A stretch of 64,000 nucleotides of DNA, from positions 62,001 to 126,000 of the forward strand of contig NZ_CAQI01000039.1 in assembly GCF_001046895.1 (NCBI RefSeq), read 5' to 3'. Source of the DNA: Pseudarthrobacter siccitolerans (GTDB lineage Bacteria; Actinomycetota; Actinomycetes; Actinomycetales; Micrococcaceae). Made by a program: the position numbers and the translations under genes. The notes under the pieces were generated by a model. That model did no database searches and was not told where the DNA came from. It saw only the letters and a program-made list of their open reading frames with translations. This document shows positions 1 through 8,331 of the stretch, in pieces (within the stretch, counting starts at the first letter, position 1; each line of letters starts with the position of its first letter).

Positions 1-1
1 G

Positions 2-403
2 CACACCGACGCCAAAGCAGCGCGCGGCGCCAAATCCGGGCTCGGCCTGGAAGTGGTGGACCAATGGACCGGACACCGGCGCGACACGTCCACGCTCTCA
101 GGCGGCGAATCGTTTATGGCCTCGCTGTCCCTGGCACTCGGCCTGGCCGACGTTGTCCAGCAGGAGTCCGGAGGCGTGGAAATCGAAACCCTCTTTGTGG
201 ATGAGGGCTTCGGCAGTCTTGACGAGCAGTCCCTGGAACAGGTGATGGATGCCCTCGAAGGCCTGCGGGATGGTGGCCGGGTGGTGGGCCTGGTGAGTCA
301 CGTCGCCGAGATGAAGCAGCGGATCGGGATGCAGCTCCAGGTGCTCAAAGGCCGTAACGGTTCCACCCTGCGGATATCGGAGGCCGTCGAGGCCACAGTG
401 TAA
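2..403 (+). CDS. sbcC: SbcC/Rad50-type exonuclease subunit, C-terminal fragment
   Basis: This is the 3' end of a gene that begins outside the window; the frame is open from base 2 to the TAA at 401-403 (133 codons). The protein carries the ABC/SMC signature LSGGESF followed about 50 residues later by the Walker B and D-loop segment LFVDEGFGSLD, then a conserved histidine in GLVSHVAEMK. That order is the C-terminal half of the split nucleotide-binding head of SbcC, the ATPase partner of SbcD in the nuclease that processes hairpin and blocked DNA ends. The coiled-coil and N-terminal Walker A half are not in the window. Confidence 0.9.
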   Translation, partial: HTDAKAARGAKSGLGLEVVDQWTGHRRDTSTLSGGESFMASLSLALGLADVVQQESGGVEIETLFVDEGFGSLDEQSLEQVMDALEGLRDGGRVVGLVSHVAEMKQRIGMQLQVLKGRNGSTLRISEAVEATV

Positions 404-456
404 CCAGCCCCGGACAGGACTGGAAGCAGGCTCCCGGTTCAACAGCGAAGGCCGGA

Positions 457-516
457 TATACTTGGACAGTTACCGGGTTGGGCGCATCGGGAGGAGGGAC
501 GATGCGCACTTACTGA
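457..516 (+). promoter_or_regulatory. putative -10 box, strong Shine-Dalgarno and four-codon upstream ORF
   Basis: TATACT at 457-462 resembles a -10 box. GGAGGAGGG at 490-498 is the best ribosome binding site in this region, but the ATG it serves (502) opens a frame of only four codons (MRTY, stop at 514-516). The transporter frame that follows has no ATG nearby. Either a tiny leader ORF precedes the transporter, or the natural start has been shifted out of frame. Both readings are inference. Confidence 0.35.
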
Positions 517-529
517 ACGAGCCCGGAAA

Positions 530-1897
530 TTGACTTCTTCGACCTCCCTTTCCCCTGACCAGCCTTCGTCTTCACTTCGCGCTCCTGCCACGCCGGATTC
601 GCCTGCCCCGGCCGACGGTTCTTCCGGCCGCCCGGAAAGCGCGTCCGGCAGCAGGTTCGCCAGGCTTCCGCGGCTCGCCGGCCGCAGCTTTATCCCCCTC
701 GGTATTTTCGCCCGCCTCCCCCTGGCCATGCTCACGGTGGGAACCCTGACCCTGGTCACGTCCAACAGCGGTTCCTATGCTCTCGGCGGCACGGCCGCAG
801 GGGCAGTCGGCATCGGGTCTGCCCTGGGTGCACCCATCCTGGGCGCCCTGGCGGACAAACGCGGCCAGCGTCCGGTACTGCTCTTCGCGGCTGCCCTCAA
901 CACCGCCGCGGTCTTGGCATTGATCTTCGCGGCTGCCCTCCTGGGGACATCCGGAAGTTTTACCCCCGGGGTGCTGGCTGCCGCGTTCCTCTCCGGCGCA
1001 AGCTGCCCCCAGGTGGGACCGTTGGCCCGGGTGAGGTGGATGGCACTCACATCGCAGGGGAGCGCACCGGACAACAGGCGGGACCTGGATACAGCGCTGT
1101 CCTACGAGAGCACCGCCGATGAAATCACCTTCGTGCTGGGCCCTGCCCTCGTCGGAATCCTGGCCAGCCTCATGGCCCCATGGCTGCCCCTTGCGCTGGC
1201 AGCGGCAATGACCATCACGCTGGTGCCCGCGTTCGCAACGCACCGCACGCACCGTGCTGTTCCGGTCACCCGGCGCCGGGTTGTCCCGGCAGCACAAGCC
1301 CAGGCCCGGTCAGCAGCGCAACCGCGGGCCAGGCGCAGTCTTCCCGTTGCCGTTGTGGTCCCGGTGGTGGCCATGGTTTGCATGGGTACTTTCTTCGGCT
1401 CCGCGCAGGCGGCCTTAAGCTCCTTTTCCGCGCACTACGCCACCTCCGAAATCGCCGGACTGCTTTATGCGGTGATGGGGCTCAGTTCCGCCGCGGCCGC
1501 CCTGTCGGTCGCTTACTGGCCGCACCGTTTCGCCCTGTCCTGGCGCTGGATAGTGTCTGCTGTGCTGATGGCAGCGCTGGCCCTGCTCCTGCTGGTGCCT
1601 GGATCGTTGGGATCGATGGTGTTGGTTTTGCTGATCCTGGGGGTTCCGGTGGGACCGGTGATGGTGACCGTCTTCGCCGTAGGCGGGGTGGTCGCCCCCG
1701 CAGGGCGGCTGGGAACCGTGATGACCGCGCTGGCCAGCGGCATCGTGGCTGGAACAGCAATTGGTTCGGCAGTGGGCGGCCGGCTGGCCCAGGATCACGG
1801 CTACGAAGCCGCATTCCTCGTCCCCGCATGTGCGGCAGCCGCCCTGGCGCTCCTTGGTGCCGCGGCCGCCGTCGTACTCCAACGCCGGCGCGCCTGA
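530..1897 (+). CDS. MFS family transporter
   Basis: A 455-residue, very hydrophobic protein with about twelve predicted membrane segments, the usual size for a major facilitator. After an N-terminal tail of roughly 50 polar residues comes the first bundle, with the loop GALADKRGQRPVLL between helices 2 and 3, which is the MFS motif A. A basic Ala/Arg/Gln-rich central loop (about residues 240-270) separates the two six-helix halves. The substrate cannot be read from sequence. The start is a TTG at 530 with no good ribosome site directly before it, so the N-terminus is uncertain. The gene stands alone between sbcC and a convergent IclR regulator. Confidence 0.8.
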   Translation: MTSSTSLSPDQPSSSLRAPATPDSPAPADGSSGRPESASGSRFARLPRLAGRSFIPLGIFARLPLAMLTVGTLTLVTSNSGSYALGGTAAGAVGIGSALGAPILGALADKRGQRPVLLFAAALNTAAVLALIFAAALLGTSGSFTPGVLAAAFLSGASCPQVGPLARVRWMALTSQGSAPDNRRDLDTALSYESTADEITFVLGPALVGILASLMAPWLPLALAAAMTITLVPAFATHRTHRAVPVTRRRVVPAAQAQARSAAQPRARRSLPVAVVVPVVAMVCMGTFFGSAQAALSSFSAHYATSEIAGLLYAVMGLSSAAAALSVAYWPHRFALSWRWIVSAVLMAALALLLLVPGSLGSMVLVLLILGVPVGPVMVTVFAVGGVVAPAGRLGTVMTALASGIVAGTAIGSAVGGRLAQDHGYEAAFLVPACAAAALALLGAAAAVVLQRRRA

Positions 1898-1941
1898 ACC
1901 CTTCCCGGGCCCACGCAGTAAGCCGCTGCTGCCCGTGCTGC

Positions 1942-2664
1942 CTAGGCCAGCTGCCGTTCGATTCTGGCCGCACTTTCCGCCAGTGCCGCGCCCACCGTTG
2001 AGGGCTGGTGGGCTGACCGGATATATACGACGGCAAGCGCTGCCGGCCGGCCGCCCGGAACCCTGACTGGTGCCGCCAGGGATGAGACGCCGGCGATGAC
2101 CTCGTCATGGCTGGCGGAGTACCCGGTGCGGCGGGCTTCGGCGGCCTCCGGCCGGTACGGGATGCCTGTCTCGAGGCGGTCCCACTCGGCTTCGGTGAGG
2201 GCCGACTGGATGGCGATGCCCGGTGCTCCGGCGTTGATGGGGTGCCGCGTGCCGGGATGCTGTGCCACGGTGGCCCCGGAGTGCCGCGGCTCCACGGTGA
2301 CCAGGGTGATGCAGTCGTGGTGGTCCCACAGCGCCACGAATGCAGTCATATCCCAGGTGTTGGCGAGGTGTGTCAGTTCGGGAAGGGCGGCGCTCTGCAG
2401 GTTCCTTGACACGCCGCGTGCCAGGACGGCCAGGCCGGGGCCCGGCTGGACCCGCCCGGCGTCGTCGCGGACCAGCAGCGAGTGGTCCTCCAGCGTGCGG
2501 AGGATCCGGTAGGCCACCGAGCGGTGCACGCCCATGGCGTCGGCAAGTTCGGCAATAGTCAGTGGGCCTGGCGCTGCAGCTAGAATCTCCAAAGCGCGGA
2601 TGCCCCGCGACAGCGTCTGGGAGGGCGAGGCCTGTGCCGGCGCGGCTGCAGCGGTGGAAGTCAT
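1942..2664 (-). CDS. IclR family transcriptional regulator
   Basis: 240 residues from the ATG at 2664, chosen because CTAGGATGG lies at correct distance upstream; an ATG at 2673 is also possible. The N-terminal winged helix-turn-helix (about residues 25-75, with LTIAELADAMGVHRSVAYR) precedes an effector-binding GAF-like domain typical of IclR regulators (for example GHPGTRHPINAGAPGIAI-like core and the SLAAPVRVPGG segment). It is transcribed divergently from an MHS-family symporter, so it probably controls uptake and perhaps use of the same small carboxylate or related compound. The effector is unknown. Confidence 0.9.
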   Translation of the reverse strand: MTSTAAAAPAQASPSQTLSRGIRALEILAAAPGPLTIAELADAMGVHRSVAYRILRTLEDHSLLVRDDAGRVQPGPGLAVLARGVSRNLQSAALPELTHLANTWDMTAFVALWDHHDCITLVTVEPRHSGATVAQHPGTRHPINAGAPGIAIQSALTEAEWDRLETGIPYRPEAAEARRTGYSASHDEVIAGVSSLAAPVRVPGGRPAALAVVYIRSAHQPSTVGAALAESAARIERQLA

Positions 2665-2910
2665 GGTGTCCATCCTAGGTCGGAGCGTCCGGATAGCGAA
2701 GCGCCAGTTCTCATATAGAACCTTCCGGAGACCTTGCCGGCCAGCGTCGGCACGCCCTTTTTTATCCAGACCGCGCCACGGAGGGAGCAAATTCGCAAAA
2801 AGCGTGTCCCGCCTCACACTTTCGTAGTACCCTGCTAACTAACTGACCGTTCTGTCGGTAATCCTGAAGGCGTCCTGGCAGCCCCGCTGCCAACAAACAA
2901 TGGAGTTTCA
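2665..2910. promoter_or_regulatory. divergent control region between iclR-type gene and MHS symporter
   Basis: A 246-base intergenic region that must hold promoters for both divergent genes. At 2846-2859 ACCG and CGGT form an imperfect dyad (ACCG-N6-CGGT) in an AT-richer patch that also has a tandem CTAA repeat. This could be an operator, but the arms are short and I would not assign it firmly. GGAG five bases before the ATG at 2911 is the ribosome site of the symporter. Confidence 0.3.
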
Positions 2911-4245
2911 ATGACCACACCTTCCAAGGTGGATTCACTCTCCGGTCCCAGCACCCGGCGGGAGGAGCGCAAAGTCCTGGCCGGTACCCTGGTCGGCACC
3001 ACAATCGAGTGGTATGACTTCTTTATCTTTGCCCAGCTGACGGCAACGCTGCTGTCGCCGCTGTTCCTGGCACCGCTGAACCAGTCCAACCCGGGCCTGG
3101 CGCAGATCCTCTCGTTCGCCCTGATCGGCATCAGCTTCCTGTTCCGGCCGCTGGGTGCCGTGGTGGCAGGCCACCTTGGCGACCGGCTGGGACGCAAGGC
3201 GATGCTGGTCTTCACCCTCGTGATGATGGGCGCGGCCACGGCCCTCATCGGCATGCTGCCCACCTATGCCCAGATCGGCGCCTGGGCTCCCGTCCTGCTG
3301 ATCCTCCTCCGCATAGTCCAGGGCTTCTCGGCAGGCGGCGAGTGGGGCGGCGCGGCGCTGATGGCCGTGGAACACGCGCCCCTGAACAAGCGCGGCCTCT
3401 TCGGCGCGTACCCGCAGATCGGCGTGCCGGTGGGCATGATCCTGGCCACCGGCCTGCTCTTCTTCCTCAACAGCAGCATGTCCAAGGAAGACTTCGCCGC
3501 CTGGGGCTGGCGGATGCCGTTCCTGCTCTCCATCGTCCTCATCGTGGTGGGCTACCTGATCCGGCGTGCCGTCGCCGAGAGTCCGGTCTTCCAGGAGATG
3601 GCCATGCGGAAGCAGGAAAGCAAAGCGCCCCTGGGTGAACTGGTCCGCAGCCACAAAAAGCCGGTCCTCTACTCCACCATGATCTTCATCGGCAACAACG
3701 CTGCCGGGTACCTGCTGATTGCCTTCTTCATCGCGTACGCCACCCGGACGCTGCAGATGCCCACACCCCAGGTCCTGCTGGCCACCACGCTGGCGTCCTT
3801 TGGCTGGCTGATCTTCACGCTGGTGGGCGGCTGGCTCTCTGACCGCATTGGCCGGGTCAAGACCTTCCTCACCGGCTACGCGATTGTCTTCGTCTGGATG
3901 ATTCCCATGTTTGCCCTGATCGATACCAGGAACATCTGGCTCTACGGCCTGGCATTGTTCGTCCTGACCATCGGCCTTGGTCTCTCCTACGGCCCCATGT
4001 CCGCAATGTACGCCGAGATGTTCCCGGCCAACGTCAGGTATTCGGGCATTTCGATCGGCTACGCCTTCGGTGCCATCCTGGGCGGGGCCTTCGCCGCCAC
4101 CATCGCCGAAACGCTGCTGCAAACCACCAAGTGGGCCGGGTCCATCGGCATCTACATCATGGTGCTGTGCGTCATCTCGGCCATCGGTGTGATCCTGGCC
4201 AAGGAAACCAAGGGCAGGCCGCTCGGCGTCAGCCACCACCAGTAA
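2911..4245 (+). CDS. MHS family metabolite:H+ symporter (MFS)
   Basis: 444 residues, the normal length for the metabolite:H+ symporter branch of the MFS (ShiA/ProP/KgtP-like). The N-terminus carries the family hallmark GTTIEWYDFFIF in helix 1, motif A GHLGDRLGRKAML between helices 2 and 3 (about 75-90), and QGFSAGGEWGGAA in helix 4. A second motif A copy, GGWLSDRIGRVKT, occurs near residue 310 in the C-terminal half. It should import a small organic acid, betaine or aromatic precursor with protons across the cytoplasmic membrane. The substrate is not decidable here. It is divergent from an IclR regulator that is likely its controller. Confidence 0.9.
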   Translation: MTTPSKVDSLSGPSTRREERKVLAGTLVGTTIEWYDFFIFAQLTATLLSPLFLAPLNQSNPGLAQILSFALIGISFLFRPLGAVVAGHLGDRLGRKAMLVFTLVMMGAATALIGMLPTYAQIGAWAPVLLILLRIVQGFSAGGEWGGAALMAVEHAPLNKRGLFGAYPQIGVPVGMILATGLLFFLNSSMSKEDFAAWGWRMPFLLSIVLIVVGYLIRRAVAESPVFQEMAMRKQESKAPLGELVRSHKKPVLYSTMIFIGNNAAGYLLIAFFIAYATRTLQMPTPQVLLATTLASFGWLIFTLVGGWLSDRIGRVKTFLTGYAIVFVWMIPMFALIDTRNIWLYGLALFVLTIGLGLSYGPMSAMYAEMFPANVRYSGISIGYAFGAILGGAFAATIAETLLQTTKWAGSIGIYIMVLCVISAIGVILAKETKGRPLGVSHHQ

Positions 4246-4263
4246 TTCCAACGACAGCCAAAA

Positions 4264-4294
4264 GCGGGCCCGGACCTTATTGGTCCGGGCCCGC
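4264..4294. terminator. intrinsic terminator between convergent genes
   Basis: A 13-bp perfect stem, GCGGGCCCGGACC and its complement, closes on a 5-base loop. Read on the minus strand the stem is followed by TTTT, so it best serves the phosphoribosyltransferase gene; it may also stop the symporter transcript. Confidence 0.85.
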
Positions 4295-4309
4295 CGTCGT
4301 TTACGGCTG

Positions 4310-4957
4310 CTACTGCTTCAGGAAGCTGATGGCGTCTTCGTCCGTCAGTTGTTCGAAGTGCCGGTAGAAACTGCCCACCGCGCGGAATTTGCCCGGCAGG
4401 TGCAGGCACAGCACGGCGTCGCAGACCCGCTCCACGGACGCCTCCGCTTCAATGGAGCCAACAGGAGCGGCGGCCACCACGGCCTTAGCCCCACCTTCGC
4501 GGACGGCCTCGACGGCGGCCCTCATGGTCGCTCCCGTTGCCAGGCCGTCGTCGATCAGCAGGACGGTCTTGCCGGAAATTTCCGGGTCTGACTGGGGGTA
4601 GAGATCCACGCGGCGGAGCAGTTCGGCGCGTTCCCGCTGCTCCACCTGGTGCAGGAGCTCCTCGCGGACTCCATGTTCCAAGACCCGGTCCAGCAGCGGC
4701 TTGTTGAGCAGGCGCACGGTCCGCCCGCGGGCCCATGCCAGGGCCCCGTACGCCGTTTCCTCATGCCCGGGAATGCCGAGCTTGCGGACCAGGACGGCAC
4801 CGAGTGGAAGGTACAGGGCCTTGGCTGCTGCCGCCGCCACGGGGATTCCGCCGCGCGCAAGTCCCAGGACAACGGTGCCTGGCCGCTCGCGGAACTGCGT
4901 CAGGACGGCAGCCAGCCGCTCGCCGGCCTCGGTGCGGTCTTCGAAACGCATATCCAT
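4310..4957 (-). CDS. phosphoribosyltransferase domain protein
   Basis: 215 residues forming one type I phosphoribosyltransferase fold. The PRPP-binding loop VLLIDDGLATGATM is at 132-145, and an N-terminal LARGGIPVA (33-41) fits the substrate/flexible-loop side of this family. This subfamily is often annotated simply as phosphoribosyltransferase and the acceptor base or other substrate is unknown; it is not a recognisable pyrE, apt or hpt. The gene ends at a strong terminator shared with the convergent symporter and lies downstream of, but about 115 bases from, the hydrolase/permease pair transcribed the same way. Confidence 0.85.
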   Translation of the reverse strand: MDMRFEDRTEAGERLAAVLTQFRERPGTVVLGLARGGIPVAAAAAKALYLPLGAVLVRKLGIPGHEETAYGALAWARGRTVRLLNKPLLDRVLEHGVREELLHQVEQRERAELLRRVDLYPQSDPEISGKTVLLIDDGLATGATMRAAVEAVREGGAKAVVAAAPVGSIEAEASVERVCDAVLCLHLPGKFRAVGSFYRHFEQLTDEDAISFLKQ

Positions 4958-5071
4958 GTGGCCCTCCCGGCTGTGCCAGCCCTTCCGCCTCCCTTTCAGC
5001 CTACCGCCGCCGAACGGGCGGCAGGAGAGGTTCGGACAGGCGGCAGGAAATTAGTTCAACCGGAAGGGATA

Positions 5072-5917
5072 TCAGACCGCGAGGAAGGAGATGGCGGCCT
5101 GCTTGAAGGCCCGGCTCGTAACGGCGTTGGTGTGGTTGCGGCCCGGCAGCGTCAGCTGTTCGGCCAGGCCGCCGGCGCCCTTAGCCAGTTCGGCGAGCTG
5201 CGGCAGGCTGCCGGCGCGCTCGTCCTGGTCCCCGGCCACCAGGAGCATCGGCACGTGCGGGACCGCCTCGGAGGGGTCGTAGGGTTCTGCCTTGATGGCT
5301 TCCACCAAGGAGAGCAGCGCGAAGATGTTGTTGCTGGGCAGCAGCAAGGCCATCTTGAGCAGCCTTGCGGTTGACTCGTCTTCGATGGGAGTGCCGTCGG
5401 CCAGGTAGTCCTGCGCGGCGGCGAGGTCGAACTCAGCCAGCGGGTCCGCGGTGTTTGGCCCGCCCAGGACAATCCGGTGCACTATTTCGGGCTGCGTGGC
5501 GGCGAACTCCCAGGCGAGCCGGGACCCCAGGGAATAACCCACTACGTCCAGCCCGCTGGCAGGGTCGCCGGCCTGCACAGGACGCACACCGGCGTCGAAC
5601 GCTACCTGCAGCAGGTCCGCGCGGATCCGGCTGGGGGAGTACGAGTCGCGGTCCTCAGGTGCGCCGCTGCGCCCGTGCCCGGGCAGGTCCACCAGGATAA
5701 CGCGGCGGCCGGCGTCGAGCAGCGATGCCAGCCAGCCGGTGTCCTCCCAGTTGAGTTTGCTGGACGACGAGAAGCCGTGCAGGAGCAGGACGGGGCGGAG
5801 CCCGGCGTCCACGGCAGGATCATGCACCGCCACATACAGCTGGGGGTCGGTGCCCTCCACGGTGTGCGAATGCTGTTCGCCGGTGTGCCTGCCGCTCATG
5901 GTGTCAGTCCTCATCAA
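5072..5917 (-). CDS. alpha/beta-fold hydrolase
   Basis: 281 residues with the complete catalytic set of the alpha/beta hydrolase superfamily: oxyanion-hole motif LLLHGFSSSS (45-53), nucleophile elbow GYSLGS with Ser129, an acidic residue in LLVAGDQDE (about 230) and the catalytic His in GRNHTNAV (about 262). No signal peptide is evident, so it should be cytoplasmic. Substrate unknown: esterases, lactonases and C-C hydrolases share this layout. It starts 45 bases after the stop of the amino-acid permease and is probably cotranscribed with it. An alternative start is the ATG at 5899. Confidence 0.85.
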   Translation of the reverse strand: MMRTDTMSGRHTGEQHSHTVEGTDPQLYVAVHDPAVDAGLRPVLLLHGFSSSSKLNWEDTGWLASLLDAGRRVILVDLPGHGRSGAPEDRDSYSPSRIRADLLQVAFDAGVRPVQAGDPASGLDVVGYSLGSRLAWEFAATQPEIVHRIVLGGPNTADPLAEFDLAAAQDYLADGTPIEDESTARLLKMALLLPSNNIFALLSLVEAIKAEPYDPSEAVPHVPMLLVAGDQDERAGSLPQLAELAKGAGGLAEQLTLPGRNHTNAVTSRAFKQAAISFLAV

Positions 5918-5962
5918 CTACGGCGCCCAGGCGGACCCGGCGCGTCGGAACGTCTTCGGAAG

Positions 5963-7366
5963 TTACTCTACCTGCCTTGCCGCTGGCTGCTTGGGCTGGC
6001 TGGACCTGCCGCTCAACCGGGCAGCCACGGCACAGGCTGCCGCGATGGCCGCGATTAGGGCGAAGGTGCTGACGAGCTGGACGCGGCTGCCCTCGGCGCT
6101 GAATCCCACGGCGAAAATCAGGCCCAGCAGGGCGAGGCCCACAAAGGTCAGTACCGGGAAGCCCTTCATCCTCAGGGGCAGGGAAGTGCCATCCCGGTCC
6201 GCACGGCGCCGCAGGACCAGCTGCGAGACCAGGGCGCTGCCCCACACCACCAGGCAGGTGGATCCCACGAGCTGGAACAGGGCGGGCAGGATGCGCTCCG
6301 GGAACAGCAGCTCCAGGACTGTGGCCACAAATCCAAAGGCGACGGACACGCCGACGGCCAGCATGGGCACGCTGGCACCGCTCAGGCGGGCCAGGAAGCG
6401 CGGGGCTTCGCCGCGCCCGGCAAGGGAGTAGACCATCCGCGACGCGCCGTAGAGGTTGGCGTTCAGTGCGGAGAGAAGGGCGACGACGGCCACGAGGGTG
6501 ATTGCCGTGGCGGCACCGGGGATGCGCGCGGCAGCCAGGACGCCGGCAAAGGGTGATGCAAGGCTCTCCGACCTGGCCGGCAGGACAGCAGCGATCACAA
6601 AAACGGAGCCGATGTAGAAAACCAGGATGCGCCACACCACGGTCCGGATGGCTCTGGCAACGCTGTGTTCCGGGTCCTCGGTTTCTGCCGCCGCCACGGA
6701 AACAATCTCGGTGCCGCCGAAGGCGAAGATCACCACAAAAAGGGCCGCAGCGATCCCGCCGAGTCCTGCGGGAGCGAAATCGGACGTCAGGTTGGCCAGG
6801 CCCGGGGACGCTACGTCCGGCAGGATGCCCACGAGCAGGGCGGCTCCAATCACGAGGAACAGGACGATGGCAGCGACCTTGAGGATGGCGAACCAGAACT
6901 CGAATTCACCGAAGTTCCGGACTCCGGCCAGGTTGATGGCGGTGAACACCACCATAAAGATCAGCGCGAGCGCCCAGACCGGGACCACCGGCCAGACGGT
7001 GAAGAGGAGTCCCGCAGCGCCGAGGGCCTCGGCGGCAATCACCACCACCAGCTGCAGCCACCACAGCCAGCCGATCGTTGCGCCGGCCGTTTTGCCCAGG
7101 GCCCGTTCGGCGTAGACGGAGAAGGCTCCGCTGTTCGGGTTCGCGGCGGCCATTTCACCCAGCGCCCACATGACCAGGATGATCAGCGTTCCGGCCACCA
7201 GGTAGGAGATGAGCACTGCAGGGCCGGCCGCCTGGATCCCGGCCCCGGAGCCGAGGAAGAGGCCCGCGCCAATGGCACTGCCCAGGCCCATCATGGTGAG
7301 CTGGCGGGGCTTCATGCTGTGGCCCAAGTGGCCTTGTGGACGCGTTTGGGTGGACTTCGTCGTCAT
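5963..7366 (-). CDS. amino acid permease (APC superfamily, AAT-like)
   Basis: 467 residues from the ATG at 7366 (AAGAAGG upstream); a GTG at 7414 would add 16. Twelve hydrophobic segments and the signature GLGSAIGAGLFLGSG in helix 1, with EMAAANPNSGAFSVYAERA after helix 2, place it in the amino acid transporter family of the APC superfamily, which takes up amino acids by proton symport. The G-S-G helix 1 break that binds the substrate backbone is intact. The specific amino acid cannot be read. It is divergent from the nrtR-nad operon, but nothing shows that NrtR controls it. Confidence 0.9.
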   Translation of the reverse strand: MTTKSTQTRPQGHLGHSMKPRQLTMMGLGSAIGAGLFLGSGAGIQAAGPAVLISYLVAGTLIILVMWALGEMAAANPNSGAFSVYAERALGKTAGATIGWLWWLQLVVVIAAEALGAAGLLFTVWPVVPVWALALIFMVVFTAINLAGVRNFGEFEFWFAILKVAAIVLFLVIGAALLVGILPDVASPGLANLTSDFAPAGLGGIAAALFVVIFAFGGTEIVSVAAAETEDPEHSVARAIRTVVWRILVFYIGSVFVIAAVLPARSESLASPFAGVLAAARIPGAATAITLVAVVALLSALNANLYGASRMVYSLAGRGEAPRFLARLSGASVPMLAVGVSVAFGFVATVLELLFPERILPALFQLVGSTCLVVWGSALVSQLVLRRRADRDGTSLPLRMKGFPVLTFVGLALLGLIFAVGFSAEGSRVQLVSTFALIAAIAAACAVAARLSGRSSQPKQPAARQVE

Positions 7367-7518
7367 CTGCTGCTGAACCTTCTTGGGGTTGGTGGTGGCT
7401 CCTTGTGGGACCACACGAATTTACCGCCTTGCGGCCCTGCTGCCCGCATCACAGCACTCCCAGGGCCGGGCCCCGGCCTGCAGAGTTAACCGGCGCGGCC
7501 GGCGGGAAGCAGAAACAT

Positions 7519-7549
7519 TTGGCAATTGAGGGCCGGTTGCCCGTAGAAT
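7519..7549 (+). promoter_or_regulatory. promoter of the nrtR-nadABC operon
   Basis: TTGGCA (7519-7524) and TAGAAT (7544-7549) with a 19-base spacer. Transcription would begin about 7 bases later, inside the palindromic operator, a layout suited to repression. Confidence 0.55.
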
Positions 7550-7550
7550 T

Positions 7551-7575
7551 AGTTATGGTCAAGTTGACCATAACT
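7551..7575. promoter_or_regulatory. NrtR-type operator, perfect 25-bp palindrome
   Basis: Arms of 12 bases (AGTTATGGTCAA and its exact complement) flank one central G at 7563. The core GTCAAnTTGAC is of the kind described for actinobacterial NrtR regulators of NAD synthesis. It lies immediately downstream of the putative -10 box and 45 bases before the nrtR start, so NrtR bound here would block its own operon. Confidence 0.85.
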
Positions 7576-7620
7576 AGGGCGGCTTCAACGGGGAGCCGGC
7601 AGGGCCGGAAGGTGGTGGAC

Positions 7621-8331
7621 ATGTACTCGAGCTCAGCGAACGTCTCGGAGCGCCAGGCCGCACCTCCGTCACTGGCCATCTCCACCGTCATCTTCGCGCT
7701 CCGGCCCAGTGAAAGCTCCGGGCGGCCCACGCTCTGGCTTCCGCTGGTGCGGCGTATCCGGGAGCCGTTCAAAGGCCTGTGGGCGCTGCCGGGCGGGCCC
7801 CTTAGCCATTCGGAGTCCCTGCAGGACGCGGCGTCACGGAACCTGCGCGAGACCACCGGCCTGGCGCCGAGTTACCTCGAGCAGCTCTACGCCTTCGGCG
7901 GCCTCCACCGCTCACCCACCCAACGGGTGGTTTCCATCGTTTACTGGGCCCTGGTCCAGCCGACGGAAGCCGCCCTGGCGGACGAGTCCGAAAACGTCCG
8001 CTGGTTCCGTGCGGACCGGCTCGGCGAACTGGCCTTTGACCACAACACGATTGTGGACTACGCACTCTGGCGGCTGCGGAACAAGCTTGCCTACGGATCC
8101 GTGGCTTACCACCTGCTGGGGGAGTACTTCACCCTGGCACAGGTCCGGGAAGTCTACGAGGCTGTGCTGGACCGCCAACTGGATCCGGCGAACTTCCGGC
8201 GCCAGCTCAAATCCACGCCGGAGATCGAGGAAACCGGCGAATACCTCCAGGGCGGTAAACACCGCCCGCCCCGCCTCTACCGCTTTACCGGCCGGCCCGG
8301 CCTTGACCCAGATAACAGGAGCACACTATGA
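7621..8331 (+). CDS. nrtR: NrtR, Nudix-related repressor of NAD biosynthesis
   Basis: 236 residues from the ATG at 7621, chosen because GGAAGGTGG precedes it and because the open frame farther upstream runs through the operator. Residues 15-150 form a Nudix-like domain and the rest a winged-helix DNA-binding domain (YFTLAQVREVYEAVLDRQLDPANFRR, split here as helix segments around residues 175-200). The Nudix box at 59-81 is degenerate: the glutamates expected after Arg73 and Glu77 are Asn74 and Thr78. In this family the domain senses ADP-ribose rather than hydrolysing it. The stop overlaps the nadA ATG, so the repressor is cotranscribed with the genes it should control. Confidence 0.93.
   Translation: MYSSSANVSERQAAPPSLAISTVIFALRPSESSGRPTLWLPLVRRIREPFKGLWALPGGPLSHSESLQDAASRNLRETTGLAPSYLEQLYAFGGLHRSPTQRVVSIVYWALVQPTEAALADESENVRWFRADRLGELAFDHNTIVDYALWRLRNKLAYGSVAYHLLGEYFTLAQVREVYEAVLDRQLDPANFRRQLKSTPEIEETGEYLQGGKHRPPRLYRFTGRPGLDPDNRSTL

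Noticed and set aside
2935..4251. Long antisense frames such as 438 codons opposite the MHS symporter, and similar ones opposite nadA, ilvD, ilvC and serA
   Set aside because: They are products of high third-position GC. Their translations are rich in His, Gln, Arg and Gly without domains, while the opposite strand carries recognisable proteins.
4280..5374. Overlapping plus-strand frames opposite the phosphoribosyltransferase and hydrolase
   Set aside because: They lack domains and codon bias of real genes, while the minus-strand products have intact catalytic motifs.
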